Source of the DNA: Hygrocybe punicea
Lineage: Eukaryota; Basidiomycota; Agaricomycetes; Agaricales; Hygrophoraceae
Reading direction: 5' to 3'
Assembly (NCBI GenBank): GCA_963556145.1
Contig: OY744469.1
Coordinates: 2,232,001-2,296,000, forward strand
DNA length: 64,000 nucleotides
Shown: positions 1 to 11,853 of the stretch, in pieces
How positions within the stretch are numbered: the stretch's first letter is position 1
Layout: each line of letters starts with the position of its first letter
The notes under the pieces: model-generated
What the model saw: the letters and a program-made list of their open reading frames with translations, nothing else
What the model was told of the DNA's origin: nothing
The model's database searches: none
Program-made: the position numbers and the translations under genes

Positions 1-594
1 GCTCCACTCTCACTCCGCAAACCCGGCGTATCCGTCCTCTCCCTCCCCTCCCCAACACGCAACCGCCGCAACACCAAGCACCTCCGCAAACCCAATTTCC
101 TCACGGACATCGCCTTTCCCCGGCGCCCACTCTCCCCCAAAGCCGGGAGCAACAGCAGCAGGTTCCCCTCATTGAATTCAGGCCACCACGCGTTTGCCGC
201 ACCAAAAGGTAAACCCCGTCGCCGACCCGCCCCGCTCAATCTCGCGCCCCTCAGCCCTGGCTTGAAGCGTCCGTCGAACTCGCCTGTCGATGCAGAGAAG
301 ATCCGAAGAGACTTTCTTAATGGCTCCTTTGCGCCTATATTACGCTCTCCGGTCCTCGTTGACGCCGCCGCCGCCGCCGCCGATGCTGAGCCTGAGCCTG
401 CTCCTGCACCCCCTGTTACTGGGCTATGCCTGCGCAAGATGAACTTTGCGCTGCTCCGGCAGGCCATGTCATCCCTCGAATGTCTAGTGACCCCAGATGA
501 GCCAGTGCGTTTGGGTGGTGGGATGAACATGAAGAAGTCGTCGCGGATGAACATGCGGGCGCTTTTCAAAATTGGTAGGAAGGAAGATGAGTGA
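1..594 (+). CDS. C-terminal end of an unrecognised protein (5' end outside window)
   Basis: The frame is open from base 1 and closes at the TGA ending at 594, so this is the last exon, about 197 residues, of a gene starting left of the window. The segment is rich in Pro, Arg and Ser and low in predicted structure, with an Ala run coded by a gccgcc repeat near 364-381 followed by Glu-Pro-Ala repeats. The end is basic and Met/Asn/Lys-rich (KKSSRMNMRALFKIGRK). I recognise no domain. A CGG-type codon repeat and steady high-GC third positions favour real coding. The product is unknown, possibly a regulatory or scaffold protein with a disordered tail. Confidence 0.6.
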   Translation, partial: APLSLRKPGVSVLSLPSPTRNRRNTKHLRKPNFLTDIAFPRRPLSPKAGSNSSRFPSLNSGHHAFAAPKGKPRRRPAPLNLAPLSPGLKRPSNSPVDAEKIRRDFLNGSFAPILRSPVLVDAAAAAADAEPEPAPAPPVTGLCLRKMNFALLRQAMSSLECLVTPDEPVRLGGGMNMKKSSRMNMRALFKIGRKEDE

Positions 595-1420
595 TTGGTA
601 GGGTGATGTTGCTGAGGGGGTCAGCATGTCTGCACGACGACGACGATAACGTTACCTCTCGACCTTCGACTCCGCCACGCCCGAAAATGAACCCACAGGG
701 TTCGTCCACTCTTTTTTTTTGTTTTGTGTAGGTTTGCATACCTTTTCTTTTTTTTTTGATGTTCGACGGCGCTCTCACGTCTCTCTCGTCACGCTCTTGC
801 CAAATTACTGTATCCATTAAATTTTTTTTGTGTTCCGCTTTCCTCATCTCGCCCACCTCACCCCCCTCCATCCATACTCACTTTTATATCGGACTCGGAC
901 TGCTTGCATATATCATTAATGTTGTTGTCGTTGTTATATTACCACCCTTTTTTATTATTGTGTATGTCTTGCAATTGGGCTGTCTTTGTAGCATTTTCTT
1001 GTAGTGTTTTGCATAATCATGTTCTTTATACATGCTTTATGTTATGGATTGATCCAGCACAACCAGTGTGGACATTTGAACCCAACCACCATCGTGACCA
1101 GTTACTAGTTACTAGTAAGGTGCCTATTGTATCGTGGTAAGGCCAGCTGTTCATGCAAGGTTTCTAACTTGGGTTATTCTGACTGCTGCCATGGTATATT
1201 CCTAAATTTTCTTAGTTTATGGTGTGGGCTAGAACAGCAGTAGTGCTGCCATCAGCAATGGCAGCCCACCAGCACCAGCACCAGCAACTAGTTACTAGTT
1301 TATGTAGATACAACAGTATATTCCTTTTTCAGACGTAGCGCACCGATTTGAAAGCTTTATTATTACTATTACGTGTAACGTGACAAAGCCTTAAACTTGA
1401 CCTCACACCGTATTGGCAAC
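595..1420. other. Intergenic region, no gene seen
   Basis: About 0.8 kb of AT-richer DNA with T-runs near 711-755 and 820-830, suggesting 3' UTR of the left gene. Two places carry repeated actagttactagt words (about 1103-1118 and 1288-1300). The short frames here have no protein-like composition. Confidence 0.6.
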
Positions 1421-3184
1421 ATGGCTACGACCGACAAAGACACACTGCTAAGCATGGGTTTCGATCCGGCACGAGTAGAATGTGTGCACGTTTCCGCATG
1501 CACAATGCATATATCAAACTTACATTGGTAAACTCACAAAACTTCATGCCCTTAATGGCTAGGGGCTCTGAAGGCGACGGGGCGACGTGGGCTGCAGCCT
1601 GCAATGGACCATATCCTCGAACATGAGGGTCAACCTGTCCCTGACCTCTCTGCGTTGGCCATGTCTGCCGGCGGCGACGGCGGCGGCGGTGGCGTGCCTA
1701 CTAATGAAGACGACGATGAAGACGCGGATGCTCTGAAGAGTCTTGGTGTTGGAGCTGCTGGCGTGCAGGAAGCCAAGGTCGTTTTTGAACCTCTCTTTGT
1801 TTTATCCTACCAACTTATTTTATTTTTATTTCTGCTTTATGACTCATGTTTATTCTTCTCGTCCCTGTGATAGAGCATCAAATGCTCGGAATGTGGCAAG
1901 ATTTTCCGGAACACTGCCTTGGCGAACTTCCATGCGGAAAAGAGCGGACACGACCAGTTTGAGGAGTCCACCGATGAGGTTTGTCCAGCTTTATTTTTCT
2001 ATTTTTCTATTTTCTATTTTCTGATCCCTGATATAAAATGTTTTTATTTACGATCAGATAAAACCATTAACGGAGGAAGAAAAAAAAGAAAAGTTAGCTG
2101 AGCTTCGCCAGCGGATGGAGCAGAAACGGTCGCGCCAGGCAGAACAAGATGCGACAGAACACAAGGCCAACGAACTCCTGCGCCGTAAAGCTGCCAAAGT
2201 GCGTGTCCCTCCTGCCTTTTTTTCTTCCTCTTTTGTCTGTTTCTCTGTGTGCGTTTCGCTGAACTTCGTTTGGGCCGGGGGGGGCGAGCAGGATATGAGT
2301 GAGATCAAAGAAGATTTGAAGCTCAAACAGGCTATGAAAGATGCCGAGGAGAAACGCAGGGGTGCGTTTTGTTTTTGGGCTTGACCATTTCTTCCTTCCC
2401 TTCCTGCTACGAATGCACAACTGTTTTATTGGGGATATCCTCCCATGTTCGGCCGTACGATCACCTCCTTATGCGTTCTGTCTTGCTTCATCGAGAAAAC
2501 CCCAATGACCTCTCTCCCTCTTTCCTCATTCATCCACCCCTTCCAGAAAAAGTAGCAGACGCCAAGGCAAAAGCAGCCGTTAAAGCACAAATCGAGGCAG
2601 ACAAACGCGCACGCGCGGAGAAGGCCGCTCGTGAAAAGGCCCTGCGCGAGGGCAGGCCAGAACCAGGCATCGACCTTGGCGGGAGTGTGGGCATTCAAGC
2701 TCCGGCGCCGGTCAGTCCAACGGCAGGATCTTCCAGCGGCGTTCAAGTTGCAGGCAAAGATTTCAAGGAAACCAGGTTGCAAATCCGGACGTCTAGCGGT
2801 GGGCCTTACACGACGACGTTGTCTAGCGACGCGAGTGCGTTTGTTCGATTATGGTTTTCTAACCCACACCAAACAATTTGAAATTTACCAACTATTTGGA
2901 TTTGCTCCCCCATCCCTCCCCTAGCTTTACGTGAAGTTGCGGAATTTTTGGCTAGCCAGAATTCTTTGTTTGACGTGGAAACCATCACTTTCACCCAGCA
3001 TTTCCCGAGGCTAGTTCCCAGGTGTTTTATCGTTCCCAAATGACCCACTAATAATAATAATACCATGTTTTTGGTATTCAGGAAAACATTCTCGAAAGCA
3101 GACGTTTCCCAGACACTCAAGGGACTCGGATTGACTCCTTCAGCAGTGCGTGGTCTAACAGTCTGGGATGCCTCTCACCACTAA
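1421..3184 (+). CDS. UBA and UBX domain protein with a C2H2 finger (UBXN1/SAKS1-like)
   Basis: Spliced gene with at least six short introns. Exon 1 (from ATG 1421) reads into a UBA domain, LLSMGFDPARVEWALKATG, when an intron of about 70 nt is removed before 1562. A single C2H2-type finger follows (C-x2-C, then H-x5-H; 1874-1976), then a long charged Lys/Glu/Arg coiled coil (2058-2660). The C-terminal UBX fold spans 2760-3184 in three exons. UBX proteins of this layout bind ubiquitin through UBA and the AAA ATPase Cdc48/p97 through UBX, acting in ubiquitin-dependent degradation. The domain order and the LTPSAVRGLTVWDASHH ending fit. The exact ortholog is inferred, and a few exon borders are judged by frame only. 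Confidence 0.85.
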
Positions 3185-3760
3185 CTTCATTAGGTCCTAA
3201 TCGCGTCGTAATCGAGTGATAAAGAAGACGGGGTTGGAAATAAATCTGTATGTAATGCTCAAATGTATTTCTGTCGGCAAAAAACCTTCTTGGCCCAGGC
3301 TTGAGGTCCAGCTTTCTCTACCTTCTGTTTATCACGACATCAGGGAACAACGTAACGAGTGGGCTTCTACAGGGTCCGGTTGATTCCGAATGGGTTCCAC
3401 ATGGTGTGCTCCAAGTAAGTGAATTCAAGACCAATAAGTGCTAGCGTTCCTCTGAAAGGCGCAGTAAAAAGCTGGGATAACTATACGAATTGTGGTATGC
3501 ACAGAGTCAGTTGTGTGCGGCTGGCAGGAAGCACTCGCTTAATACCAGCGGCGTGCCTGAGGCCTAAGGCCTAAGGCCTGAACTACGACGCAAACGAGTA
3601 TCAAAGATAGCGATTAGGTACAGAAATGGAACATGAAAAAATACAATAGTCCCCGCTCTCGACAAAGAAGTCTGCGGTGGCCTGTGAGTGTCGGAGAAGT
3701 CCCTTGCCCTGGTTGGCTGAATCTAATATCCCCTGGGAAATCTTTCGTGCGAGGGGATCG
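3185..3760. other. Intergenic region between two converging genes
   Basis: Holds the 3' ends of the UBX gene (plus) and the F-box gene (minus). A short aggcctaaggcctaaggcct tandem lies at about 3559-3578. No coding signal; the minus-strand frame at 3601-3831 is downstream of the F-box stop and is probably 3' UTR. Confidence 0.55.
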
Positions 3761-5449
3761 TCACGAGTATTCGAACAGTGATATTTTCCCCCTCGTGTCT
3801 CCAACAGCAATCCTCCCTTCCTGTTCGTCAAGGGCCACGCGAAGCCAGTCGTCGTGCTCTTCCGCGGCGTATACCGTGGAAGCCATCGTGTCGGAAGGGA
3901 TTTCGCTCAGGTCCGCGGCCTGGCTGGCGATATCGCTGTCAGCGTCTGCTGGACGGAGCAGTCTACCCGCAAGTCTCTGTCCATTTTGCATAAAGTACTC
4001 CTCAGTGTGGTTGTCGATCCAAACTGCGGTTCCGTATGGACCAATTGTCGCGTGCGACGATGATAAGAGGCGAACTGGAGACGCTACGGATTGCAGAAAG
4101 CGCGGGGAGAGGTACGGGAGGTTGCGAGTGCTGATACTAGTACGGGGCAAGTACGAGGTATTTGGTTGGAGAACATAATGATGCAGAATGTTGCTGGGCC
4201 ACCAATATGGGGTGCCAAACCGGATAAGCACTTTGATTGCGGGATACATCGTTACTGATGGAGCCGACGACCAAACGATGCTCTGAGCGACGCAGACGCT
4301 GTCAATTCGCCACGGCCATTTATATTGAGCCACAGGTTGGATAACACAGCTGCGAGTTCTGGCTGCGAGAGCGACGCGGTAGGATATTAGGGTGTATATT
4401 TGAAAACTTGAGGGGCGAATTATCATGACGAATTCGTTGCGAATAATCGCGGCTTGACATTTTTCGGGCTGTTGGCAAGGGATGGACTGGTGGTTAGTGT
4501 AAATATCTCAGACCAAAGGGAAGCGTGGCACTTGAGCATTCGTGTCCCGTAATTCGGCCTCGATGTCCGGGTTATTAATGTTCCAAAAGTTCAAACGCCC
4601 ATCAAATGCTTGCGCAAGAATACTTGCGCCAGAAAAAGCGCAAAGGTCTTTAAACTTTCGCCTGCGGAATGTGGCCAGGCTGACGAACGCCGATTCGGGA
4701 TCACGGGTGGAAAGGTTGATGGTGAATATCTCGATGCTGCAGAACCGCATCAACTTGACGTTTTCGGTAAGATCAGCAGCGGAAGGAACAGACTGTGGGA
4801 GCTGAAGGGCCAGAATGGCTTTATCGTTGGAGTCAGTGTTGATGGCAAAGCCAACCAATTCGGCAACGCGGCGTATCGCGACACAGGTTGGTGGGGAAAT
4901 TGCTACATCCCAGCACTGGATGATGAACCAGCGGGGCTGGTCACCCGGGACAGCGGTGATCGAAAGGAGCCAACGATGGCCTCTCCCAGGTAAAAATTGG
5001 ACGGCAATATTACGCGCCTGGCGCTCAGACGTGGGGGATATATCTACCCGCCTTGCGGCAATGGGTGAGGGGGAAGTCCAGATATGTCGCAGTCGCAACG
5101 CACGACGGGTAAACCGTTCAAGTTCCTCTGCGGAGAGAGAGTCGATTGGCCTCGTACTGAGACCAGGTACAGGAATGTTTTCCTGAAAGACGTGGTTGCG
5201 GAGTAGGAGATACCACAGACTGCGTGACTGCGAAATTTCAAAAAAAGTCCGGCATGTCTACCCCTCATATCGGTATTGGTATCAATGAGGGTCGCCAAGT
5301 TATACACACACCTTCCTAATATTCAAGATATCGCGGATGGACAACTGACAAAATATTCCAAGAATGATGTCGAGGGGGAGAGGAATGGAAGAACTATTTC
5401 CACGCTGTCTTCCTCCACGACGCTGTCGTGGTGCGCGAGACACGGCCAT
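3761..5449 (-). CDS. F-box protein, agaricomycete expanded type
   Basis: Read on the minus strand from ATG at 5449. Exon 1 gives the F-box core LPLDIILGIFCQLSIRDILN followed by IRK. An 84-nt intron (5311-5228) leads to SRSLWYLLLRNHVF and then LSAEELERFTRRALRLRHIW, the stretch that usually follows the F-box in mushroom F-box proteins. A second 45-nt intron (4513-4469) rejoins the frame, which runs to the stop at 3761. The total is about 515 residues. F-box proteins link substrates to the SCF ubiquitin ligase through Skp1. The long C-terminal part has WD/beta-propeller-like Trp-Asp turns but no clear repeat. The substrate is unknown. Mushroom genomes carry large, fast-evolving families of such genes. 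Confidence 0.75.
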
Positions 5450-6857
5450 CTAAGGGTCAGGATCAGTATGTATCTTTCGCAGATTGAGAATGGCGTGTTG
5501 ACTAGAGCACCTGGGGCTGTATCTTGAAGCGTTGGGATGGACTCGATGGGAAATGAACCTGCTATAAGTCCAGCAACAAAGGCACCTTGTGGTACGTAGG
5601 CCGGAAGGTGGGAAGTCGACAGTTGTCTTCTCACCCCGAACACCGAAGCAAGCATGACGGGTTCATACTTGGATCTGAAAAGGGTCAGTTTCCGGTGAAC
5701 AGCAATCCAATGGGTTGGATCTACTTGCCAATGAAAGTAGTAAATTGCCGCCAAGTTTTCGTCATCCGTGTGCCTCGGTCTTCGTTGGCCCATTTCAGAC
5801 GGCTGCGGGGGACCACACACGAAAAAAACGGGCTTCTCGATTTGGACGATGAGATTTTGTCGATGAAATCGCACTTTCACGCCACCGATGAATCCATCGA
5901 TGCTGATAAGTGGACACGACTGACAACCTCAGGCTCCACAGCACAGTTTTTGGCCGTGTCGGGATAGAAAGAAATACGTCCAACATACTCAAAAGCTTTG
6001 AGAGAGAGAAGGAAGGATTTCGGTAACAATAACCCTGAAAGGCTGCCCTGCAAAGTTCCTGTCGAATGTACAGTGATGTTATTCCTGAGAATTCTCGTAA
6101 CGCTATGGTTATCACGCAGATAATAGAAGCTCCCGAATGTGTTCACTTCCACAGCACTGACGGAAATACCCAAGCCCCTACAATATTAACCATCGACGGT
6201 AAAGGTCGACGTTGACGGTTATTATTCACACTGCTGTATGGTTGTAGTAGACTTATACGCTCACACGCACCCACTGGCATGTGATTGAAAGATCTCCACA
6301 AGATCTGCGCGAATTTCGAATCTAAAAAGCCAGAGACCTGGTTCATTTTGAACAATTACAGAAAAATAAACTTTGGACCGCGCTCTGAGCAGCCCGTCGT
6401 TCTACCGCATACTTTACCATCCCCTAGGACCGATACTGAGTACTCAGACTCGGAAGGCCGAACATTTGTCAAGAGCCTATATCCTGTGTTATACGTGGAC
6501 GTATCGGGCTATCGAACGTATAGCCCATCAGCTAAAGAGGGATGGTGTATTCAAGTCAAGAATCGCCGAACGCTTGGCAAGACAGATATCCCTTGAGGCA
6601 GTTCTGAAGAAGACGTTTGACAGTTCAGAATGGCTTACCGAACTGTTCGAATTGGCAATGTTTGAACAAATCATATCGCAGTTTATACACGCTGCAGCCG
6701 TCCAAGCTATGTTGTTGACGAATGGGTGGATCAGATGGAATCAACACACCGAACCGTTTAATTGAAAATTGTTGCAAACCTTGCCGCTCATCGACTGGTC
6801 CAAAAATATACTGAGAGGCACTAACGCAGCCGAAATAACATCACCCGTGGCATCGAC
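5450..6857. other. Region upstream of the F-box gene with decayed-looking frames
   Basis: About 1.4 kb without a convincing gene. On the minus strand 6173-5877 reads as protein-like sequence (VEVNTFGSFYYLRDNHSV, then FEYVGRISFYPDTAKN) and hits TGA at 5877-5879. The same frame stays protein-like for another 50 residues after that stop. This could be an eroded exon of a second gene. I cannot name a family. Confidence 0.35.
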
Positions 6858-7186
6858 CTATTGCTTGAAGATAACATATGGTTCGATGACCTTTGGTCCA
6901 CGGAGTTGTCCATCCACAATCTCTGTTTTCACAAGGGGCTCTGCAGCTGCAGATTGGGACATTGTGAGACGCCCTGCAGCGGACGCACTAGGCTTCACCT
7001 TGAGCAGGCGTGGATCCAAATGGATATCTTGAAGAGTACCTTGAGAAAAAATAACACAAGACAAAAATGCTCACCGTCCACAACCGCTGTGATTTGAAAA
7101 GATCCCAAGTTGGTGGTGAGTGCACAATGGCACAGAGCACGATGGGGAAGTGGCGGCATTTGAAGACGTGAAAGATGGACAACCAA
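6858..7186 (-). CDS. Possible small two-exon protein, unknown
   Basis: On the minus strand a frame from about 7186 reads to ITAVVDG. It then meets a GTGAGC donor (about 7067), a T-rich intron of about 30-35 nt ending CAAG, and continues TLQDIHLDPRLLKVKPSA to a stop at 6858. The joined product would be about 95 residues. The splice signals and the clean downstream frame are the only support, and the intron is short for this genome. No family is recognised. It lies divergently 260 bp from the Ytp1-like gene, so it could also be non-coding leader DNA. Confidence 0.22.
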
Positions 7187-7447
7187 TGTTGCACACAGTC
7201 AAAAAGATGAAGTCGACCGCGACAGATTCGCTCTCGTCAAAAAATCTGTCGACCGATATTCCGACAAAATGCAGGTCGCTCGCGTTGACAACTGCCAGCT
7301 TTTGTCAGTGCCCACTGCCCTGCGCCTATATGTCTTGCTCCTAAGGAATAGCAACAAGATTTATTTGTGCTGTAACCTTATATATTACATCTTAGTCACA
7401 ACCACAACTTTCCCGCAACTACTGTACTCAGGCTACTGGCAATATTA

Positions 7448-9484
7448 ATGTCTGCGATAATAATTCCCGCCCTTTTACTGGCTTTCGGCGGTCTGGTCTT
7501 GGGTCACGACCACAGTAAAACGGAAGAAGACGCGAATGCTCCTGTAGATGCTATACTCTGGATTCACATGTTCCTTCAGGCATCGGTTTGGGGGATTATT
7601 TTCCCCACTGGGATGGTTCTGGGCATTACACGAAGTCGATGGCATGTACCACTACAGGTCAGCGTTCTACATTAATACTGGGCAGTAACCATGTACGAAG
7701 AGTTCTTAATTTGTGAACAGTGTACTGGCTTTGCCTTGACAGCTGCTGGCTACTTCCTTGGTCACTCACATGGAGGACGAATGTTCTTGCCGTCCGTTCA
7801 TGCGACTTTTGCGTCAATTCTTCTCATCCCCGTAGCTGTCCAGGTCGCACTTGGTATCTACCTCAAATTGCACATACACGAGCGATCGATACGACCCTGG
7901 GCAGTTCGTGCGCATGGAGTGCTAGGAAAAGCGTATCCGATCCTTGGTTGGACACAGATGTTGTTTGGCATTGCCACCTTCCGAGGATATTGTCGTGGAG
8001 ACAACCTTGGACAATGTCTTGCTCATTACATCATGGTGACTAGCTAGAACATTCAACCCGACTATACACTTATCGTGCGCACCAGGGGAGTGGTTTCATT
8101 GCATATGGTATTGTGATGGCAATTCTGTTAGTTGTTGGAGAAGCCTGGATAAGACGAAGTGGCCGTAGTCCTGAATGGTGGGATTCTTGGATCATTACAT
8201 TGTGGGTGAGTGACATCCGAGTTTCTTCGTAATCTTTTTTGAATGATCATTCGTAGGGCATTGGTAAGCATGTTATCGTTTCATAGACACCTTCACCTTT
8301 ACCCACACATATTTCAGTCAATACTTTCACCGAGCACCGCGGTTCAACGTGGTCTGTTAAAGACATGCAACATACGTGAGTCCAATTTTGCTTGGCACGT
8401 GTCGTTGTGTTTATCTAGCTTCATCGCTGCAGAATCCTTGGCGTTCTCTGTAAGCAATTTCATGAAATACACATGACATGTCCCTGAATATAGCTTCCCA
8501 TTTTAGGGTGGACCGGAGGTATCTTGGGCATATTTCTCTCTCGCAACAATCAAGTATGTGGTCTCAAACAGTTATCTGAATTTGTCCCTAGTAATCAAAT
8601 GACAACAGCGCACGGTGGTCCCCTCTGTGATGTAATTATTCCGACTTTCATAGGCCTCATAAGATGTTCACGAATGTCCCCTTTCAGAATCATATTAACT
8701 GGCTGGGCGATGTCAGAACATGCCCAAGCGTTAATGCTATCCACCAAGGCAGGCTTTCCGGCTAGACTCTCCGATGTTCTACTTTCTAAGCGGGTTACGT
8801 CTGTAGGTCCATTCCACCTTTGGAGGCACTCTGATGTCCGCTGGCGTCGCGCGCATAATCGAAATCTGCTTCGTTGCTACTAAATCTTCTCCTGATACTC
8901 AAGATGAAGATGTTCACAGTGACCACACTCTGGCGGAAACCCCGAGGCATTCTGCGGCCTTCTCGTCAGGACATCCTAAAGTGTCTGCCTTCCAACATCT
9001 CCCGCCGTTCGTATGTCTATGGTAGAACCGTCATCAACTGCCACATGCTAATGATTATTGGGGTTTGATGTGGGTAGCTTTTAGTATCAGCAGGGTGAGA
9101 ATATATATATGCATCTCATTACTTTCAAACCACTGATAACCCGGCAAAGTCTGATCTTCATGTCCGGAACCGACGAAGAGCTCCGGTTTGCGCACGAGAA
9201 CGGCATGGATCATGTCACATACCTCCTCATCATGTTCAGGTCCGATTCGCTGTCTTCTATTGACCGCTGACACCCCGCTGACCTTACCTGACCGGCACAG
9301 CATTGCATTCTTCCTGTACACGATTATACTTTCGCTCATCCACCTGTATGCTACCAGCGGGCGTAATGCCGACACAACGCGTGGCTCCGATAGTATTGAG
9401 ATGACGTGGACAAAATGGTATTCTCGTATACCTAACGCTGAGGATGCCACCAGACACGTAATCGGGGACGACGAAGAAACGTGA
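7448..9484 (+). CDS. YTP1: Ytp1-like multi-pass membrane protein (DUF2427 + Ytp1 domains)
   Basis: ATG 7448 opens a signal-like hydrophobic stretch and a His-rich GHDHSK segment. It continues through many exons with repeated transmembrane helices ([81 protein letters not shown]). The last exons give RIIEICFV and an acidic loop, then a final helix and a cytoplasmic tail ending GDDEET. This order matches fungal Ytp1-type proteins, which resemble cytochrome b561-like membrane proteins in their His-bearing helices; function is not established. A TATATT motif lies about 65 bp upstream. One intron (8749-8806) needs a GC-AG pair. Exon borders were set by frame and family memory. Confidence 0.8.
8749..8806 (+). 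other. GC-AG intron in the Ytp1-like gene
   Basis: The exon ends LMLSTK at ...accaag and the next base pair is gc, not gt. The stretch gcaggc...ctgtag (58 nt), when removed, joins exactly to [19 protein letters not shown] in frame. No GT donor nearby preserves the frame and the sequence pattern. GC-AG introns are a known minor class. Confidence 0.6.
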
Positions 9485-10601
9485 AAATTATTCGTGATGT
9501 TGATGGTTTCGTTCAGTTAGATGCACTGTCCTGCATGTATCAACATGTATAGACTCTCAATTTATCAACTTGGTTGCGACACCATAAAGTAATAACTTGA
9601 AAGTCAAGGACTCTAGTGTCAAAGAAGAAAATCCTGCCTGTCATCCCAGAAACGAGATCTTCAAACGGGATCCCTTTCCCTTTTTCATCAAGCTGCTCCC
9701 ATGATGCCCGAGTCTCTAGCCAACTAGTGATAATCGGAGGGGAGATAGAGCATCACCATTGCGGTCGTTTGTGGGATACCAGTTTGAGACATCGGATGAC
9801 TCACGAGTCGGGTATCGTAACGGGTACCATTCCAATCAGCGCAAGATCTACACTCTTCTGCGTAAACGTAAGTCAATTGCATGACATGACTTGGGGACGA
9901 GAGCACAAGGAGAGCTTCCGTTATCCTCGAGGGCTGGGGTTTCAGCCAATCAGCCCGTTGGAAGAAATGAGTGTTGCGTGGAGCCAGATTCCCAACGGCC
10001 TTTAATTGATGTCTTAATCACTCCAGGATACCTGGTGATGAGGAAATGTGGACATGAACCAGGTAGGTTTCGGTAACGTGCACGTACACATCGGGCCCAA
10101 GTTTAAATATGTGGCTCTTTATTTGAAGAAGATCCAGCTCTTCTCCGGTGCAACTGTTTCGGGCAGATGGTTCACTGCTGCCAATGGTCGTCTTCATAGA
10201 TGGAAACTTCTTTCTCAAACTAACACATTTCCCCGTAGATTGTGCCGTAGTCTCCCTCCTGCAGGATTCAACAGGAGATCTTAATATTGGGGACCCAAGT
10301 TTGTCTATTTTGACGAGGCAGCGAGACTCGCGTCTTAGGCGTCTATATACTCGCGCGAGGCTAATAGTCACAACGCGGCAAGCTAGGACGAGAGAATTAG
10401 GGTGAGGTTCCGATGAGTGCTAGGCACGTACTAGTCGAGTACTAGTCATTGAAGGGTCTTCCATCGACTGGGGCAGAACTGCGAAGTGTCTTGTCTGTGA
10501 CTCTGTGTCGCCGACATGATCATCCCTGTACCTTAACTTCAACCAGAACACGAGGTCAGAAGAAGAAGCTATTGGTCGATTGTTGGTCAGATAGCCAACT
10601 G
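9485..10601. other. Intergenic region, no gene seen
   Basis: About 1.1 kb between the Ytp1-like gene and the duplicated unit. It contains only short frames without protein-like composition. A palindrome-like actagtcgagtactagt sits at about 10430-10447. Confidence 0.5.
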
Positions 10602-10712
10602 CATAATTATAAAGAAGGTTTAGCTTCAAGTTCCGACTCTAAAAGACTTACCATGACAAGTGGGTGCATTTCGCATTCACTCGATTCGAGACTGAAATAT
10701 TCGCAAACCTGA

Positions 10713-11832
10713 ATGGCAGGCCAATCCGCTCTTATCATCGGTGCTACTGGCGCTGTAGGAAAGCATCTTCTCAGAGAGCTGTTAGCTTCACGGGATGTTA
10801 CCCGAGTTGGAGAGTATGGGCGCAGGTAAATCTGGGCTTTCCTAATAATTTATACAACTCACCTCATCCGCAGGGTGACTCCTCTGGACACGCTTGTGTC
10901 CGGCAAGGACAAGCTAGAGCAGAAGATAATCGATTTCGAGAAACTGGAGGAGAGTGGGCTCAAAGACGGGAAATGGGACACTGTTTATATCACGTCCGTG
11001 CCAGAGCATCATTCGCTTTCCTAAGTTTACGACAATGACTGGGATCTGTTTGCATCAGACTCGGGACGACGAAAGCGAATGCCGGGAGCGCGGCTGCATT
11101 TGAGAAGATTGACAGAGAGTGAGTCCCGATCGCTGTTCATAGCTCAGTCACTTGATGTTCTGCGCAGATATGTCGTCAACACTGCCCGTGCCGCAAAGAC
11201 TGACGATCCCAGTCATCATCAACGTATCGTCTACGTCTCTGTAAGTGGCTCGGATTTGATATACAACGCGAAAGGAGATCATGACCCCACGGTCCTCCGA
11301 TAGTCCAGCGGTGCCAATTCGTCTTCTTCGCTTCTATATACGAGGTAATACAGGTCCTCCACGCCAGTCCAGCGCAGTTCCGACTAACATCTCTCTAGGA
11401 GCAAAGGTCTTACCGAGGAAAACCTCGCCGCGCTGGGATACAAGGATACCATTATTTTCCGGCCTGCCATGCTAAAAAACGCACAGCGTGCTGACCCCAA
11501 GGTTGTAGAGACAATCGCAGGGTGATTCGAACGCCCCTCTTCATCGCAAGGATCTTCTTGCTCATTGTTGACTTAGAGCAATCACTGGCGTCCTGTCTCA
11601 CTTTTCCCCTGCCTTTGAGATCCCGGTTCGTCCTGACTTTCTCTCTTTAGTACCGCTCATTGAATGGTGACCACAGGTCTCTACTCTTGCCAAGAGTGTG
11701 TTTATTGCAGGCAAACTGGGCACTTCTGCACTTCCGCCCAGTGCCCAGGCGACTATAGCGGGAAAGAGCGGAACGCCATTCACCGTAATTACCAACAGTG
11801 GTAGCCTTGCGCTGGCGAAGGCGGAGCATTGA
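10713..11832 (+). CDS. fmp52: NAD(P)-binding oxidoreductase, fmp52/HTATIP2-like (copy 1)
   Basis: ATG 10713 gives ALIIGATGAVGKHLL, the Rossmann GxxGxxG dinucleotide motif at residues 8-14. About six short introns are removed by GT-AG pairs. The exons then read RRVTPLDTLVSGKDKLEQK, ITLGTTKANAGSAAAFEKID, YVVNTARAAK, IVYVSSSGAN, LLYTRSKGLTEENLAALGY and FRPAMLKNAQRADPK, ending ALAKAEH. This is the atypical short-chain dehydrogenase layout of fungal Fmp52 (mitochondrial outer membrane) and human HTATIP2. The YxxxK-type catalytic pair appears as YTRSK. The substrate is unknown. All introns and the frame appear intact. A close second copy lies at 34064. Confidence 0.85.
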
Positions 11833-11847
11833 TGTCATGTGTACATA

Positions 11848-11853
11848 ATGTAT
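11848..11853. repeat. Left direct repeat flanking the Crypton (atgtat)
   Basis: The word atgtat at 11848-11853 recurs at 26510-26515. The unoccupied paralogous site at 35200-35205 has it once. This is the junction pattern left by tyrosine recombinase integration at a short shared sequence, or a 6-bp target duplication. Confidence 0.8.

Larger units (their letters stand above)
10602..11853 (+). repeat. Segmental duplication, copy 1, fmp52 part
   Basis: From cataatta at 10602 through the fmp52 gene to atgtat at 11853, this stretch is nearly identical to 33941-35205, with scattered substitutions and small indels in the leader. Homology resumes at 26510 and again at 28984, after inserted DNA. 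Confidence 0.9.

Noticed and set aside
3601..3831. Minus-strand frame after the F-box gene
   Set aside because: Lies behind the F-box stop, with no protein-like pattern; treated as 3' UTR.
10018..10371. Minus-strand frame of 117 residues before the duplication
   Set aside because: No family pattern, no splice context, and an overlapping plus-strand frame of equal quality.
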